NCBI GenBank assembly: GCA_023253775.1
Contig: JALRFI010000076.1
Location: forward strand, 1 to 45,771
DNA from: Crocinitomicaceae bacterium
GTDB taxonomy: Bacteria; Bacteroidota; Bacteroidia; Flavobacteriales_D; Crocinitomicaceae
DNA length: 45,771 nucleotides
Direction of reading: 5' to 3'
A program made the position numbers and the translations under genes. Below are positions 16,514 through 28,400 of the stretch, piece by piece (position 1 is the stretch's first letter; every line of letters begins with the position of its first letter). Below the pieces are notes generated by a model, which made no database searches, was not told the origin of the DNA, and worked only from the letters and a program-made list of their open reading frames with translations.

Positions 16514-16586
16514 TTCGAATATGCTATTTGTGCCGTGAAAATATAAAATTAATTTAAATATCGGCAGGTTAACTTAATTTCGTTGC

Positions 16587-17219
16587 ATGTTCGTGAATAT
16601 TCACACACATAAAAAATACAGCGAAGTTCCGGGAATCTTGAATGCGGATCTTACGGTCCCTGATTTTGGTGTATTCTCATGTGGTATTCATCCCTGGAAA
16701 AAGGATTCCCTGGAACATTTGAACCGTTTAGAACATTTCCTGACGCATGAAAGATGCGTTGCTATAGGTGAATGTGGATTAGATACATTAAAAGGACCTG
16801 ATCTTTCTCTTCAGAAGACATCCTTCATTACTCAACTTCAACTGGCAATGAAATTCGATCTTCCATGCATCATCCACTGTGTTAGGTCTTACGATGAATT
16901 AATAAGAATCTGTGATCAATTAAATCCCAAGAACCCTCTGATAATTCATGGTTTTGTTAAGTCAAAAATCACAGAACGATTGATCAAAAAAGGGTTCTAT
17001 TTGTCTTTTGGCCATGATTTATTAACCAATAAAGCTCTTCAGGAGGCATTTAAAAATATTCCCATTGACAGGATCTTTTTAGAAAATGATAATTCATCAA
17101 TCGAGATTGAAAAGATCTACGAATGTGCAGCAATCCTCAAAGAATTAACTTTGCAGGAATTGCAGGAATCGATCCTCAACAATACTAAAAAAGTTTTTAC
17201 AAAATGGCAGATTGGTTAG
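16587..17219 (+). CDS. TatD family metal-dependent hydrolase (compact Bacteroidota form)
   Basis: The 210-residue protein keeps all the TatD metal-site positions: HTH at 6-8, Glu62 in AIGECGLD, His97 in CIIHCVR, His121 in IIHGFVKS and Asp168 in LENDNSS. Typical TatD proteins are about 255-265 residues, so this is a short form with reduced loops; such compact members are common in Bacteroidota. Relatives are 3'-5' exonucleases or phosphoesterases acting on DNA or RNA. The 3' end overlaps the tcdA start by 16 bases, so they form an operon. An imperfect -7 box (TAATTTCG, 16575-16582) sits just before the ATG. Confidence 0.85.
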   Translation: MFVNIHTHKKYSEVPGILNADLTVPDFGVFSCGIHPWKKDSLEHLNRLEHFLTHERCVAIGECGLDTLKGPDLSLQKTSFITQLQLAMKFDLPCIIHCVRSYDELIRICDQLNPKNPLIIHGFVKSKITERLIKKGFYLSFGHDLLTNKALQEAFKNIPIDRIFLENDNSSIEIEKIYECAAILKELTLQELQESILNNTKKVFTKWQIG

Positions 17220-17929
17220 AACGAACAGAATTACTGATTGGAGGTGAGAGTATCGATAAATTAAAATCCGCTCACGTCATGATCGTGGGATTAGGAGGTA
17301 TCGGTTCTTATGCCGCTGAATTCATTTCAAGATCTGGGGTAGGAACAATAACTTTAATCGATGGAGACGTTTTTGATCTAACAAATAAAAACAGACAGCT
17401 GACTGCAACAGATTCTACAATAGGTAAAAGTAAGGCAAGCATACTAGGCGAAAGACTTCTCGATATTAATCCAGAGATCAAGTTGTCGGTTATCAATGAA
17501 TTTGTTTTGCCGGAACGAGTTTACGAGCTGATCAATGAATATGAACCCGACGTAGTTATGGATTGCATTGATTCAGTTTCAGTCAAAATTGAATGGATCG
17601 TTGCTTGCCTATTGTCCAGAACAAAGATCGTTGCTCATTTCGGTGCGGGTGGAAAAATGGATCCTTCCAAAGTAAAAGTAGCACCAATGCCCCAAGTGAC
17701 CAATTGCACGCTGGCAGCACATGTCAAGAAACGACTAAAAAAGAGAAACATTGACACTAAAAAGGTTAGAGCAGTTTATTCTGAAGAAGTACAACGCAGA
17801 GATTCTCTTAAAATGACTAATGGTCTTCAATTCAAGAAATCCTTTTACGGAACAATTTCTTATATGCCTGCCTTGTTTGGCCTGCATGGAGCGGCAGATG
17901 TTATTGACTACCTTACGAATCGGAAATAA
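17204..17929 (+). CDS. tcdA: tRNA threonylcarbamoyladenosine dehydratase (E1-like)
   Basis: The 241-residue protein is a ThiF/E1-type adenylating enzyme: nucleotide loop GLGGIGS at 29-35, Asp53 in LIDGD, NRQ at 63-65 and the conserved DCIDSV segment. The C-terminal pattern DPSKVKVA, CTLAAHVKKRLKKR and VYSEE matches TcdA/YgdL, which converts t6A37 of tRNA to its cyclic form ct6A using ATP. It starts with ATG inside the end of the TatD-like gene. The usual partners csdA/csdE are not in the window. Length is close to the E. coli protein (268). Confidence 0.92.
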   Translation: MADWLERTELLIGGESIDKLKSAHVMIVGLGGIGSYAAEFISRSGVGTITLIDGDVFDLTNKNRQLTATDSTIGKSKASILGERLLDINPEIKLSVINEFVLPERVYELINEYEPDVVMDCIDSVSVKIEWIVACLLSRTKIVAHFGAGGKMDPSKVKVAPMPQVTNCTLAAHVKKRLKKRNIDTKKVRAVYSEEVQRRDSLKMTNGLQFKKSFYGTISYMPALFGLHGAADVIDYLTNRK

Positions 17930-17956
17930 TATTATTTTTATGCTCTTGCATGTAAA

Positions 17957-19894
17957 ATGAGGTCAGTATTACTTTTCGGAATCCTATGCATTAGTGCATT
18001 TATCAGCGGCTGTAGTGGACCTGCTACTGAAAAAAAGAACACCAAAGAAATCGAAGACCTTACCGTCGATCGTCATACCTATTCAAATACAAAAGAAGTA
18101 TACACCACTCACCTTCATCTTGAACTCGATGTGAACTTCGATAACAAAACGGTATACGGAGTCGCTCGTCATCAAATGAAAAATATAGGTGCCGACACAG
18201 CAGTTTTCGATATGAAATGGCTGGAAATACAAAAGATCACTCTCGGAAAGAAGAATGAAAAAGAAACTGACTTTATGATTGGTGCATGGGATAAGGATTC
18301 GATCATGGGCCAACCACTAAGAGTGAAGATCGATCCTGAAACTGAGTACATCAATATTTACTATAAAACGACCGAAAGAACGGAAGCTTTGGATTGGCTG
18401 TCACCCGAATTGACCAATGGAAAAATACATCCGTATTTATACACTCAGGGTCAGGCCATTTTGACAAGATCTTGGATTCCAATTCAAGACTCTCCATCAA
18501 ACCGAATCACCTACTCTGCTGATGTTAAGGTGCCGAGCGATCTTATGGCCGTAATGAGCGCATCAAATCCCACTTCAAAAAATACCGAAGGGAAATATCA
18601 CTTTGAAATGAAGCAGCCAATTCCGGCTTACTTAATTTCTCTTGCTGTTGGAGATCTTGCCTACCGAAAGCTTGGACCAAATTGCGGGGTATATTCTGAA
18701 CCTGGTATGATCCAGGCTTGCGCCAATGAGTTTGTTGATCTTCCAAAAATGATCAAAGCAGCTGAAAGGCTCTATGGTTCTTACCTTTGGGAGCAGTACG
18801 ATTTGATCGTATTACCATACTCTTTCCCTTTTGGAGGGATGGAGAATCCACGATTGACTTTCGTTAACCCAACCGTTCTCGCAGGAGACAGAAGTCTTGT
18901 ATCGGTTGTAGCACATGAGCTTGCCCATTCATGGTCAGGTAACCTTGTAACGAATGAGACCTGGAATGATTTCTGGCTGAATGAAGGCTTTACGGTCTAT
19001 TTCGAAAATAGGATCATGGAACAGCTATACGGTAGGGAGGTAGCAGATATGCTTGCTTTGATCGAATTTCACGAGTTAAAGGTAGAAATGGATGACATCT
19101 TAAGTGGAACACATCCAGAAGACACTAAATTGAAACTTGCACTGACCGACAGAAACCCTGATGACGGAATGACACAGATCGCCTACGTTAAAGGAGCATT
19201 CTTCTTAAAAACACTTGAAGAAGTTGTTGGTAGAGTAAAGTTTGATTTGTTCTTGAAATCGTATTTCAAAGAATTTGCATTCAAGACGATCACTACTGAA
19301 AATTTCAGAGATTACCTGAATGAAAAACTTCTGAAACCTAACAATTTGACATTCAACACGGATGAATGGATCTATGAAGAGGGCTTGCCGAAGAATTGCG
19401 TACAGGTCACTTCTTCACGATTCAATGATATGACTGCTTTAGCGAATCGTTTTGCAGTCGGTGAAGATATTTTCAAAAAAGAAGTTACCTACGTTAAGAT
19501 TAAAGGTTCTAAGCGTAAAAAGAGAGTGGTAAAGGAAATCACTCGTGAAAAACACATCACCCAGGAATGGCAAACCTTTATTCGCAATCTTCCAAAAGAC
19601 ATCGGCAAAGATAGAATGAGCGTTTTGGATGATCATTTGAATTTCAAAGCGTGTGGCAATACCGAGATCATGACGGAATGGTATGTTCTTGGAATTAAAA
19701 ATGGTTATACAGAGATCAAACCGGATATCGAAAAGTTCCTTATTAAAATTGGAAGACGAAAGTATTTGATACCAATCTACAAAGCACTGGCAGAAACAAA
19801 AGAAAATAAAAGCTGGGCCAGAAAGGTTTTTGAAAAAGCAAAAAGCGGATATCATTACGTTTCAAGAAGCACAGTTGAAAGTATATTGAAATAA
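17957..19894 (+). CDS. M1 family zinc aminopeptidase, lipoprotein
   Basis: The 645-residue product has a lipoprotein signal (SVLLFGILCISAFISGCSG, Cys at about 19) and an M1 fold. The exopeptidase loop reads GGMENP after FPF; the zinc site is HELAH at 320-324 with Glu343 eighteen residues later in WLNEGFTVYFE. The domain order and the long helical C-terminus fit the leukotriene A4 hydrolase/aminopeptidase B branch. It should trim N-terminal residues from peptides at the cell surface or in the periplasm. A possible -7 box TATTTTTA lies at 17933-17940. The stop codon is embedded in the left arm of a terminator shared with valS. Confidence 0.95.
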   Translation: MRSVLLFGILCISAFISGCSGPATEKKNTKEIEDLTVDRHTYSNTKEVYTTHLHLELDVNFDNKTVYGVARHQMKNIGADTAVFDMKWLEIQKITLGKKNEKETDFMIGAWDKDSIMGQPLRVKIDPETEYINIYYKTTERTEALDWLSPELTNGKIHPYLYTQGQAILTRSWIPIQDSPSNRITYSADVKVPSDLMAVMSASNPTSKNTEGKYHFEMKQPIPAYLISLAVGDLAYRKLGPNCGVYSEPGMIQACANEFVDLPKMIKAAERLYGSYLWEQYDLIVLPYSFPFGGMENPRLTFVNPTVLAGDRSLVSVVAHELAHSWSGNLVTNETWNDFWLNEGFTVYFENRIMEQLYGREVADMLALIEFHELKVEMDDILSGTHPEDTKLKLALTDRNPDDGMTQIAYVKGAFFLKTLEEVVGRVKFDLFLKSYFKEFAFKTITTENFRDYLNEKLLKPNNLTFNTDEWIYEEGLPKNCVQVTSSRFNDMTALANRFAVGEDIFKKEVTYVKIKGSKRKKRVVKEITREKHITQEWQTFIRNLPKDIGKDRMSVLDDHLNFKACGNTEIMTEWYVLGIKNGYTEIKPDIEKFLIKIGRRKYLIPIYKALAETKENKSWARKVFEKAKSGYHYVSRSTVESILK

Positions 19895-19920
19895 AAAAGA
19901 GCGGTTTCCCGCTCTTTTTT
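19893..19920 (+). terminator. Bidirectional terminator between the M1 peptidase and valS
   Basis: A 12-base stem AAAAAAGAGCGG with its exact complement around a four-base loop is flanked by A and T runs, so it can end transcription from both convergent genes. The TAA of the peptidase gene overlaps the left arm. Confidence 0.93.
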
Positions 19921-19937
19921 GCTTGACTCAATTACAC

Positions 19938-22565
19938 TTAGTTTAAACCAGATAATTTATCCTCGAGGATCGCTATTTTTTCCAAAGCATCCGATTCCTT
20001 TTTCTTTTCTAATGCAACAACTTGTTCAGGAGCACCAGAAACAAACTTCTCATTTTGCAGTTTCTTCTGAACACTCACAAGGAACCCTTTCGTATAATCC
20101 AGCTCTTGCTGCAATTTCTGACGTTCTGCCTCGATATCGATACTATCTCCAAAAGGAATGAAGTACTCATTTCCATCTACGAGGAACGTATTTGCATTAC
20201 CCACTTTGTCGCTTACATACTCCAATTGAGAAAGATTACCCATTTTAAGGATAACAGCATCAAAGGTCTGATCAAGGTCTCTGTTCTTTTTAACATAAAG
20301 GTCGATCTTCACTTTGTTCGCAATTGAATGCTGCTTTCTGATATTTCTGATATTCGTAATAACCTCTTCTGCCTTAGCAAAATTATTCAGCACTTTCTTT
20401 TCAACCGTTTGTGCGAGTGGCCACTCAGAAACAATGATATCATCACCGTTCTCTCGTGTTCTGATCAAGTGCCACAATTCTTCTGCCACGAATGGTGTAA
20501 ACGGATGCATCACTTTCAATAGCTTCTCAAAGAATGATTTTGTTGCCTCCAGAGTTTTCGCGTCAATTGGCTGCTCAAAACCTGGCTTTACCATTTCAAG
20601 GTACCACGAACAGAAGTCATCCCACACCAACTTATAGACAGTCATTAAAGCTTCAGAGATCCTGAATTTATCGAAAAGATCATTGATTTCAATAAGCGCT
20701 GCATTGAATTTAGAATCGAACCATTCAATGGCCACTTGAGCCGATCGTGGTTGTTCCATCTCACGAACTTCCCATGCACTAACCAAGCGATATGCATTCC
20801 AAACCTTGTTGGTGAAATTCCTTCCTTGTTCACATTGGGAACTATCGAACGGAAGGTCGTTTCCAGCAGGTGAAGATATCAAAATACCAACTCTTACGCC
20901 GTCAGCACCGTACTTTTCGATCAATTCGATCGGATCAGGTGAATTTCCTAGGGATTTCGACATTTTTCGTCCCAATTTATCCCTTACGATTCCAGTGTAA
21001 TATACATTTCTGAATGGAAGCTTACCCATATATTCGTATCCGGCAATGATCATTCTAGCCACCCAGAAGAACATGATCTCCGGTGCAGTTACGAGGTCAT
21101 TTGTCGGATAATAATACTTGATCTCCTCATTTTCAGGATCTGTGAGTCCGTTGAATACCGAGATTGGCCATAACCAGCTTGAAAACCAGGTATCAAGTAC
21201 ATCTTCATCTTGCTTCAATTCAGCAGCTGAAATTTTTCGTCCTGCTTTCGCTGTTGCTAATTCAATGGCTTCTTCGATAGTCTTACACACCACGTAATCG
21301 TTCGAATCTGATCCATAATACCATGCTGGAATTCGATGTCCCCACCACAATTGTCTTGAGATACACCAATCTTTGATGTTTTCCATCCAGTGTTTGTATG
21401 TATTCTTGAATTTTTCTGGATGAAAAGCGATGTTTCCATTCATTACATTTTCCAACGCAGGCTGAGATATTTCTTTCATATCCACAAACCATTGCAACGA
21501 TAGCTTAGGTTCGATAACCACATTAGTTCGTTCAGAAAAACCAACTTTATTGATGTGATCTTCTGTCTTTACCAGATATCCTTTGTCGTACAATTCCTTT
21601 TCGATCAGCTTCCTCACCTCAAAACGATCCTTTCCTTCATAGTGAAGTCCCAATGCATTTAGCATTCCGTTGTCGTTAAAGATGTCAATTGTCTCAAGAT
21701 TGTGTTTCTTACCAAGCTCGTAATCGTTTGTATCGTGAGCAGGAGTAACTTTCAAACATCCAGTTCCAAATTCCATATCAACGTACTCATCCAGAATGAT
21801 TGGAACAGTTCTATTCGAAATTGGAACGATCGCCTGTTTTCCATGAAGATGTTTGAATCGATCGTCATTTGGGTTGATGCAGATCGCAGAGTCACCTAAA
21901 ATGGTCTCAGGTCTAGTTGTGGCAATTGTTAGCCATTGGTCATCACTACCTGCAACCTTGTATCGAACGTAGAATAGTTTTGAGTTCACTTCTTTATGAA
22001 GCACTTCTTCGTCTGATAATGCAGTTAAAGCTTCTGGATCCCAGTTCACCATTCTAACACCGCGATAGATCTTGCCTTTTTTATACAGATCAATAAATAC
22101 GTTGATCACAGATTCTGAATATTCCGGATCCATCGTAAAGTTGGTTCTTTCCCAGTCACATGATGCTCCAAGCTTTTTCAATTGCTCAAGAATAATCCCA
22201 CCATGCTTCTCTTTCCACTCGAAAGCATGCATTAAAAACTCATCTCTTGAAAGATCTGATTTTTTTATCCCTTCCTGTCTTAGCTTCTGAACAACCTTAG
22301 CCTCAGTAGCAATTGAAGCATGATCCGTTCCCGGTACCCAACAAGCATTCTTACCAAGCATTCTCGCCCTTCTCACCAAAACATCCTGAATCGTATTGTT
22401 AAGCATGTGCCCCATGTGCAGAACGCCTGTTACGTTAGGTGGTGGAATCACGACCGTATAAGCCTCTCTGTTATCAGGTTCAGAATGAAAATACCCTCTG
22501 TTCATCCAGTGAGCATACCATTTCTCTTCTGCCTTTTGCGGCTCATACGTCTTTGGAATTTCCAT
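19938..22565 (-). CDS. valS: Valyl-tRNA synthetase
   Basis: The 875-residue class I synthetase has the HIGH motif in [13 protein letters not shown] (41-53), the KMSKS loop at 534-538 ([14 protein letters not shown]), a CP1 editing domain with [10 protein letters not shown] and [19 protein letters not shown], the anticodon-binding domain, and a C-terminal coiled-coil arm. It charges tRNA-Val and edits mischarged Thr. The [17 protein letters not shown] start is typical of Bacteroidota ValS. The gene stands alone between its own promoter and a shared terminator. Overlapping frames on the opposite strand are shadows. Confidence 0.98.
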   Translation of the reverse strand: MEIPKTYEPQKAEEKWYAHWMNRGYFHSEPDNREAYTVVIPPPNVTGVLHMGHMLNNTIQDVLVRRARMLGKNACWVPGTDHASIATEAKVVQKLRQEGIKKSDLSRDEFLMHAFEWKEKHGGIILEQLKKLGASCDWERTNFTMDPEYSESVINVFIDLYKKGKIYRGVRMVNWDPEALTALSDEEVLHKEVNSKLFYVRYKVAGSDDQWLTIATTRPETILGDSAICINPNDDRFKHLHGKQAIVPISNRTVPIILDEYVDMEFGTGCLKVTPAHDTNDYELGKKHNLETIDIFNDNGMLNALGLHYEGKDRFEVRKLIEKELYDKGYLVKTEDHINKVGFSERTNVVIEPKLSLQWFVDMKEISQPALENVMNGNIAFHPEKFKNTYKHWMENIKDWCISRQLWWGHRIPAWYYGSDSNDYVVCKTIEEAIELATAKAGRKISAAELKQDEDVLDTWFSSWLWPISVFNGLTDPENEEIKYYYPTNDLVTAPEIMFFWVARMIIAGYEYMGKLPFRNVYYTGIVRDKLGRKMSKSLGNSPDPIELIEKYGADGVRVGILISSPAGNDLPFDSSQCEQGRNFTNKVWNAYRLVSAWEVREMEQPRSAQVAIEWFDSKFNAALIEINDLFDKFRISEALMTVYKLVWDDFCSWYLEMVKPGFEQPIDAKTLEATKSFFEKLLKVMHPFTPFVAEELWHLIRTRENGDDIIVSEWPLAQTVEKKVLNNFAKAEEVITNIRNIRKQHSIANKVKIDLYVKKNRDLDQTFDAVILKMGNLSQLEYVSDKVGNANTFLVDGNEYFIPFGDSIDIEAERQKLQQELDYTKGFLVSVQKKLQNEKFVSGAPEQVVALEKKKESDALEKIAILEDKLSGLN

Positions 22566-22582
22566 GCTTAATAATTTGAGGG

Positions 22583-22590
22583 CAAAGATA
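22583..22590 (-). promoter_or_regulatory. Promoter -7 box of valS
   Basis: On the minus strand TATCTTTG is an exact match to TAnnTTTG, 17 bases before the valS ATG. No clear TTG -33 element is visible. No T-box-like leader is possible in such a short 5' region. Confidence 0.65.
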
Positions 22591-22620
22591 GGAATTCTAC
22601 CTGTTTGAGAAGTTACTATC

Positions 22621-22650
22621 TTGGCAGTTTTGAACGGCTGATTATCTTTG
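22621..22650 (+). promoter_or_regulatory. Promoter of the amidohydrolase gene
   Basis: TTG (22621-22623), a 19-base spacer and TATCTTTG (22643-22650) form a full Bacteroidota promoter. It lies inside an upstream extension of the open frame, so the real start must be the ATG at 22665. Confidence 0.8.
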
Positions 22651-22664
22651 ATGAAATCTTTGTC

Positions 22665-24293
22665 ATGAAAAAAGCATTATTCATTCTCGTTAGCATCCTG
22701 ATCTTATCTTCTTGCTACAAAGGGAAATCAGTAGATCTGATAATCCATAATGCAAACATTCACACGATGGATGACACCAATGACCTTTCTCAAGCCATTG
22801 CGATCAAAGATGGAAAAATCGTTGAGCTTGGACCCGAAAGACAAATATTGAATAAGTACAGTGCTGACGAGATCATTGATGCTCAAGGAAAGGATATTTA
22901 TCCAGGATTAACGGATTGTCACGGCCATATTCTCTCCTATGCTGATCAAAAACTTTCTGTTGACCTTGTTGGAGCTAAATCAATGGATGAAGTATTGTTC
23001 CGAACCGAAAAATATCAAAGTAAACATCATCGCAAATTTATTCTGGGTAGAGGTTGGGACCAATCCTTATGGGGAACAGCAGAATTCCCGACGAACGAAT
23101 CCTTAAATAAACAATTCCCAGACATTCCGGTGTGTCTTATTCGAATTGATGGTCATGCATTACTCGCAAATGATAAACTACTTAAAATGGCGGGAATTAA
23201 TTCTGAATCCAATATCGAAGGAGGAATTATTCATTTGAAAAATGGAAAGTGTACGGGTTTCCTGGTTGATAATGCTATGCTACCAGTGCAAAATCTTGTT
23301 CCTGAATACCCTGTAAAAGAAAAAATTTCAGCGATTCTTGAGATCCAGGAAGAATTACTGCAATATGGAATCACCGGAGTACATGAAGCAGGAATTGATT
23401 TTGAAGACATTGAACTATTCAAGAATTTGATCGATCAGCATGGTCTTTCAATTAACGTTTACGCCATGTTAATGCCTTCAGAGAAGAACATTTCTTTTGC
23501 TGAGAAACACGGAATCTATTCGTACAAAAATCTTCTTATTAGGAGTTTCAAAGTTATGGGAGACGGAGCCCTTGGATCGCGAGGAGCCTTTCTTAAACAT
23601 GATTACGAGGATGATCCTGGACACAAAGGAGTATTGACTAACAGTGTTGAATTTATGAATCGAGTTGCCTCTATAGCCATGAAGTTTGGCTACCAAATGA
23701 ATACACATGCTATCGGAGACTCAACCAATAAGATCATGCTTAAAATGTATGAACGCATCTTTTCTGAGAATCCAGATCATCGTTGGAGGATCGAACATGC
23801 TCAAGTGGTGGATCCATCAGATTTTTCCCTATTCAGCAAGTACGGTGTCTTCCCTTCAGTTCAACCTTCGCATGCAGTTTCAGATCAGCGCTGGGCGGAA
23901 GCAAGAATTGGAGTGAACCGAATGAAGGGTGCTTATGCTTATCGAACACTTCTAGATCAATACGGAATGCTCGCAATAGGTACTGATTTCCCAATAGAGT
24001 ATATCGATCCATTCAATACAATTCATGCTGCCGTAAGAAGACAAAACCAGGAAAATTATCCGGCTGGCGGTTTTTATATTGATCAATCTATAACTCTCGA
24101 ACAATGTTTGAAAGGAATGACCATCTGGGCTGCATTCGCTTCTTTTCAGGAAAATGAATTAGGCTCACTTGAAAAAGGGAAAGATGCTACCCTCGTGATC
24201 TTTGATGAACCAATCGTAGATCGTTCAGAATACAAAGCAAATTTTGCGTGGAAAACGTTCGTCAAGGGTAGACAAAAATATTCTGTGAATTAA
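22665..24293 (+). CDS. YtcJ-like amidohydrolase family lipoprotein
   Basis: From the ATG at 22665 the product has about 542 residues and begins [17 protein letters not shown], a clear lipoprotein signal. The body is an amidohydrolase: [13 protein letters not shown] and [15 protein letters not shown] (metal-binding HGH), [24 protein letters not shown] and IGTDFPIE. These are the hallmarks of the YtcJ/amidohydrolase_3 group, whose natural substrates are mostly unknown (N-acyl or amide compounds). A frame open to 22605 exists but would include the promoter. It diverges from valS and converges on the PorP gene. Confidence 0.9.
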   Translation: MKKALFILVSILILSSCYKGKSVDLIIHNANIHTMDDTNDLSQAIAIKDGKIVELGPERQILNKYSADEIIDAQGKDIYPGLTDCHGHILSYADQKLSVDLVGAKSMDEVLFRTEKYQSKHHRKFILGRGWDQSLWGTAEFPTNESLNKQFPDIPVCLIRIDGHALLANDKLLKMAGINSESNIEGGIIHLKNGKCTGFLVDNAMLPVQNLVPEYPVKEKISAILEIQEELLQYGITGVHEAGIDFEDIELFKNLIDQHGLSINVYAMLMPSEKNISFAEKHGIYSYKNLLIRSFKVMGDGALGSRGAFLKHDYEDDPGHKGVLTNSVEFMNRVASIAMKFGYQMNTHAIGDSTNKIMLKMYERIFSENPDHRWRIEHAQVVDPSDFSLFSKYGVFPSVQPSHAVSDQRWAEARIGVNRMKGAYAYRTLLDQYGMLAIGTDFPIEYIDPFNTIHAAVRRQNQENYPAGGFYIDQSITLEQCLKGMTIWAAFASFQENELGSLEKGKDATLVIFDEPIVDRSEYKANFAWKTFVKGRQKYSVN

Positions 24294-24339
24294 AAAAAGG
24301 GAACAATACTCTCCTTTATGATCATATTATCTCTTCACT

Positions 24340-25308
24340 TTAGAATGAAGGACACGAAATCGTTTTAAACGAAACAGGTCTTGTTTTACAACTTAAGTTA
24401 ATTCCCATTGATACTTCGTGAGAACCACCTGAAACACCATTGTTTAGTTTAGAAACTGTAACATCATAACTGTATCCCAGCTTGAATTTCCCTGTATTGA
24501 TCCCGATGGTCATAATGAACGCATCTCTGTTACGATACCATACGCCAACGTTGAAAGAACCATACTTTATATATGTACCTAAATTCAATTCAGTAAATCC
24601 ATTTTGATATTGAAAAATAACATTCGGCATAATGTTCGTGCCGCTTGAATACTTAGAACGCTTTCCAACTTCGATATCAGCGCCAACGTGACCAGTGAAT
24701 CTCCATGGTAGCGGAGAGTCTCCAATGATCATTGATTCGTTTGGTCTGTTCATGTGATGCCATGCTGCTCCACCGTAGAAATGCTTGTTGAAAACAACGA
24801 TACCTGTAGAAGCATCAAAGAATCCTCTTGAACCTCCTCTTGGAACGTCACCTGTAGAATAGATAAATCCTCTTCTTGGGTCGATCATATCACCGAACGT
24901 TAGCTTATCCCAATCAAGAGATTTTTGGAACCACGAAGCACGTGCTCCAAACATCAACTTCCATTTTCTTCCTAAATTCAAGTGATATGAGTAGAACAAT
25001 CCAAGCATTGACGTCTTTATCGTTCCCTGACCTTGCTGATCATGCAAAGCCAAAACTCCAAAACCTCCCGAGATCTGCTTGAAATACTGATCGTATGATG
25101 CACTGTAAGTGACATAGTTCCCAGAAAGATTTGGCCACTCATTACGATAATTTAACGCAAATCGTGGACATCCGTATGATCCCGTCAAAGCTGGATTCAG
25201 ATATAATGGATTTGCATAAAACTGAGTGAAGTTAGGGTCCTGTGCCATAGCTTGCTGGCTTATAAAAGCCAAAACACACACTGATAATAACCGACTTAGT
25301 CCTTTCAT
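24340..25308 (-). CDS. PorP/SprF family type IX secretion outer-membrane protein
   Basis: From the ATG at 25308 the product is 322 residues. It starts MKGLSRLLSVCVLAFISQQ with signal cleavage near AMAQ, then DPNFTQFYANPLYLNPALTGS, the start signature of PorP/SprF proteins. The rest is beta-barrel-like with alternating hydrophobic strands (YRNEWPNLSGNYVTYSASYDQY; GGAAWHHMNRPNES). PorP-like proteins anchor type IX secretion components and, in paralogues, help display particular cargo adhesins. The frame opens earlier at a TTG (25341), but that TTG is part of a -7 box, so ATG 25308 is preferred. No SprE-like or CTD cargo gene is next to it. Confidence 0.9.
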   Translation of the reverse strand: MKGLSRLLSVCVLAFISQQAMAQDPNFTQFYANPLYLNPALTGSYGCPRFALNYRNEWPNLSGNYVTYSASYDQYFKQISGGFGVLALHDQQGQGTIKTSMLGLFYSYHLNLGRKWKLMFGARASWFQKSLDWDKLTFGDMIDPRRGFIYSTGDVPRGGSRGFFDASTGIVVFNKHFYGGAAWHHMNRPNESMIIGDSPLPWRFTGHVGADIEVGKRSKYSSGTNIMPNVIFQYQNGFTELNLGTYIKYGSFNVGVWYRNRDAFIMTIGINTGKFKLGYSYDVTVSKLNNGVSGGSHEVSMGINLSCKTRPVSFKTISCPSF

Positions 25309-25338
25309 TTCTTTTCTTGTGGAACGATATAAAGTGAC

Positions 25339-25346
25339 CAAAGATA
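25339..25346 (-). promoter_or_regulatory. Promoter -7 box of the PorP/SprF gene
   Basis: On the minus strand TATCTTTG matches the consensus exactly and lies 30 bases before the ATG at 25308. A TTTG occurs 23 bases further upstream as a possible -33 element. It is back-to-back with the porU promoter region. Confidence 0.65.
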
Positions 25347-25403
25347 ACGTAAAAATTAATTTAAGGTTACAAATTTCAGTTTTCGAACAAAATAATCAAA
25401 ACC

Positions 25404-25434
25404 TTGTTCCGTTTTTTAACCGTGTGTATTTTTA
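25404..25434 (+). promoter_or_regulatory. Probable promoter of porU
   Basis: TTG (25404-25406), a 20-base spacer and TATTTTTA (25427-25434, one mismatch to TAnnTTTG) lie 33 bases before the porU ATG. Confidence 0.5.
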
Positions 25435-25467
25435 CAAGCGAAACTTATTTTACATACTTTTTTTCAA

Positions 25468-28400
25468 ATGAGATTTAATAGCTTCATTCTTTTTCTGATT
25501 ATCTGGGTTGCTAATTTTAGTTATGGGCAAAAGAAAATCTCATTTGAAATCCTTTGGGAAAATCCTGTAGAGGTAATGCGTGATGGGAATTTAATTGTGA
25601 TTCCAGTTCTAAAAGATCAAGGCTTAAATAACGGGATTCCAAATTATTTTAATACGATTCCATTGTCCAACGACAAGTTCAAAATGCTCCTTTCAGATGT
25701 GCAGACAACTCCTGCATTACAGGAGGAGATTAATTACCTGAAATTAAATAACATCGAAGTTTCAGAAAATTTGGAAGGTGAATTTAAAGTAACGAAAGGA
25801 GGCAATGAATCCTATGCAGTTGTAAGTGTTTTACCATTTATTCGACAAGGAAAATCGATTCGAAGAATTACTAATCTTACTTTCGATCTAAGCGTCAGCA
25901 CTGCAGTTGAATTTCAAAAAGACTTTGTGACATCTTCAGTTTTGAATGAAGGAAGTGGTATTTGGTACAAAATAAGTGTGAAGGAAGATGGTATTTATAA
26001 AATAGATAAAGCTTTCCTCGAGTCATGTGGTATCAATGCTGATGGACTCTCCTCATCAAGCATTCATATTTTCGGGAATGGAGATGGAAGATTACCAGAG
26101 AGCAATAATGTTTCGAGAACAGATGACCTGGCTCAAAATGCCATTTTTATGAATGATGGTGGTGATGGTACTTTTGACGATGGAGATTTCCTGCTCTTCT
26201 ATGGTTGGGGACCGGATCGACTCTATGCAAACGGTCTTTCGTCATTGGATCAAGATAGACATATATACAGTGATATTTCTTGTTACTTTATTAATATAAA
26301 TTCTGGAACACTTCCTCTATATGTTTCTAGTATTTCACAGAGTGGCCTAACAGAAACACATTTCATAGACAGTTACAGTTATTATGACCAACATGAACTG
26401 GACCTTGTATCCCTGGTTGGCGGAGGCCAGCGTTGGTATGGTGAATTATTTGATACTGATCTTGAAAGAACGTTCAACTTTAGTGTTCCGGATATCGAAC
26501 CTACAAGCCCTGCTTCTTTTAATGTTTCTATTGCTACCAATGCTACAAGCTCAGTAGGGACTGAACAGCGTTATTCAGTTAATGGTACGTCATACCATAA
26601 TTCATTGTTGCCTTCAGTTTCAGCAGATTATGTTCGAAACGTGAAGTCATTTGATGTACCGAGTCCTTCCTCGACATTATCTTTCAAGGTAAACATAACA
26701 AGGAATAATCCCAATGTTCTCGTTTACCTGGATAGAATCGCTCTTAATGCTCGTAGAAAGTTGAAATTTTACAGTTCACAGTTCAATTTTAGAGACCTTC
26801 AATCTGTCGGTGCCGGAAATGTAGGCAAGTTTGAGATTTCTAACTTTCCAACCAACGGCTTTGTCTGGGATGTTACCGACAGGCACATCCCAAAAATTAT
26901 TGAGGGATCACTATCGGGTAGTGTTTATGCATTCGTTCAGGAGATCGATTCATTGAGAGAATTCGTAGTCTCCAACGGATTCAGTTATTTCCTTCCTGAA
27001 AAGGTGGGAGATGTAAGTTATCAAAATTTACATGGGTTGGATAATGCTGAGTTGTTGATCGTTTCTCACAGGAATTTTATATCTCAGGCAGAAAGGTTAG
27101 CAGAGCTTCATCGTTCAGAAGGATTAACGGTCAATGTTGCGAATCTTGACCATGTGTATAATGAATTCAGTTCAGGAATGCAAGATCCTACCGCGATCAA
27201 GATGATTGCCAAAATGTTCTACGATCGTTCATTGGTCGATCCCACGAATGGAATAAAACAATTGTTGCTGTTTGGTGATGGTACCTATGATCCAAAAAAT
27301 AGGGTAGCGAATAACAATTATTTTATTCCAACGTTTCAACTACTGAATTCTGAGAATCATATTTCTGCCATGGTAACAGATGATTATTATGGAATGCTTT
27401 CAGATGATGATGCTATCAGTCCTTCAGATCTGCAGGACATTGGAGTTGGTCGTTTGCTAATATCTGATGTTCTGACTGCAAAACAGCAAGTTGACAAGAT
27501 CGAGCATTACATGAAAAATGGTTCGGGTTTATTTCCAAATACTTCAACCTGCTCAAACGATGCCTTGACCGTAGGAAATACGTTTGGTGATTGGAGATTA
27601 AAATATGTCCAAATTGCTGATGATGAGGAAACAGGATATTTTTTGGTTAATGATACAGAACCTCAGTTTGAGCATGTTAAGGCCAATCATCCTGACATGA
27701 ATTGTGATAAACTGTATACCGACGCCTACATGCAGGTAACTACGGCTGGGGGTCAGAGATATCCGGATGTTTATGATGGAATAACGAACAGAGTTGAAAG
27801 AGGGGCTTTGGTTGTAAATTATGTAGGACATGGTGGCGAGGTGGGCCTTGCAGAGGAACGAATTGTAACTGTACCTCAAATTCAATCCTGGAATAATATT
27901 GATCATCTAAATGTTTTTGTTTCAGCGACATGTGAATTTACCAAATATGATGATCCGGCTCGTGTCTCAGCTGGAGAGTGGGCATCATTGAATCCTACGG
28001 GAGGGGCTATTGCTTTGATGACCACTACTAGATCTGTATTCTTTGGAGTTAATTCAATTACTGGGAAAAGATTTTTTGAAACAGTTTTCATGCTTGATGC
28101 AAATAACGAACCTTTGAGTTTTGGTGAGATCATGAGGCTAACCAAAAACGCCTCAGGATCTTCCGACAATAAAAGAAGCTTTACGCTTATAGGAGACCCA
28201 GCCCTGAAATTGGCAATGCCTAGACTGAAAATTGTGACGGATAGCATTAATGGGTTGGACCCTTCAATTGAAATGGACACAGTCCGAGCACTAAGTATGG
28301 TAACTATTAAAGGACATGTTGAGGATCAGTCGGGAATGGTGTTGAACGGATTCAATGGAATTCTAGCACCTTCGGTTTTTGATAAGCCCAAAGTTCAGAA

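Noticed and set aside
20022-22571. Several 60-110 codon frames on the plus strand across valS
   Set aside because: They lie antisense to a complete, strongly conserved synthetase gene and have no promoter or recognisable product.
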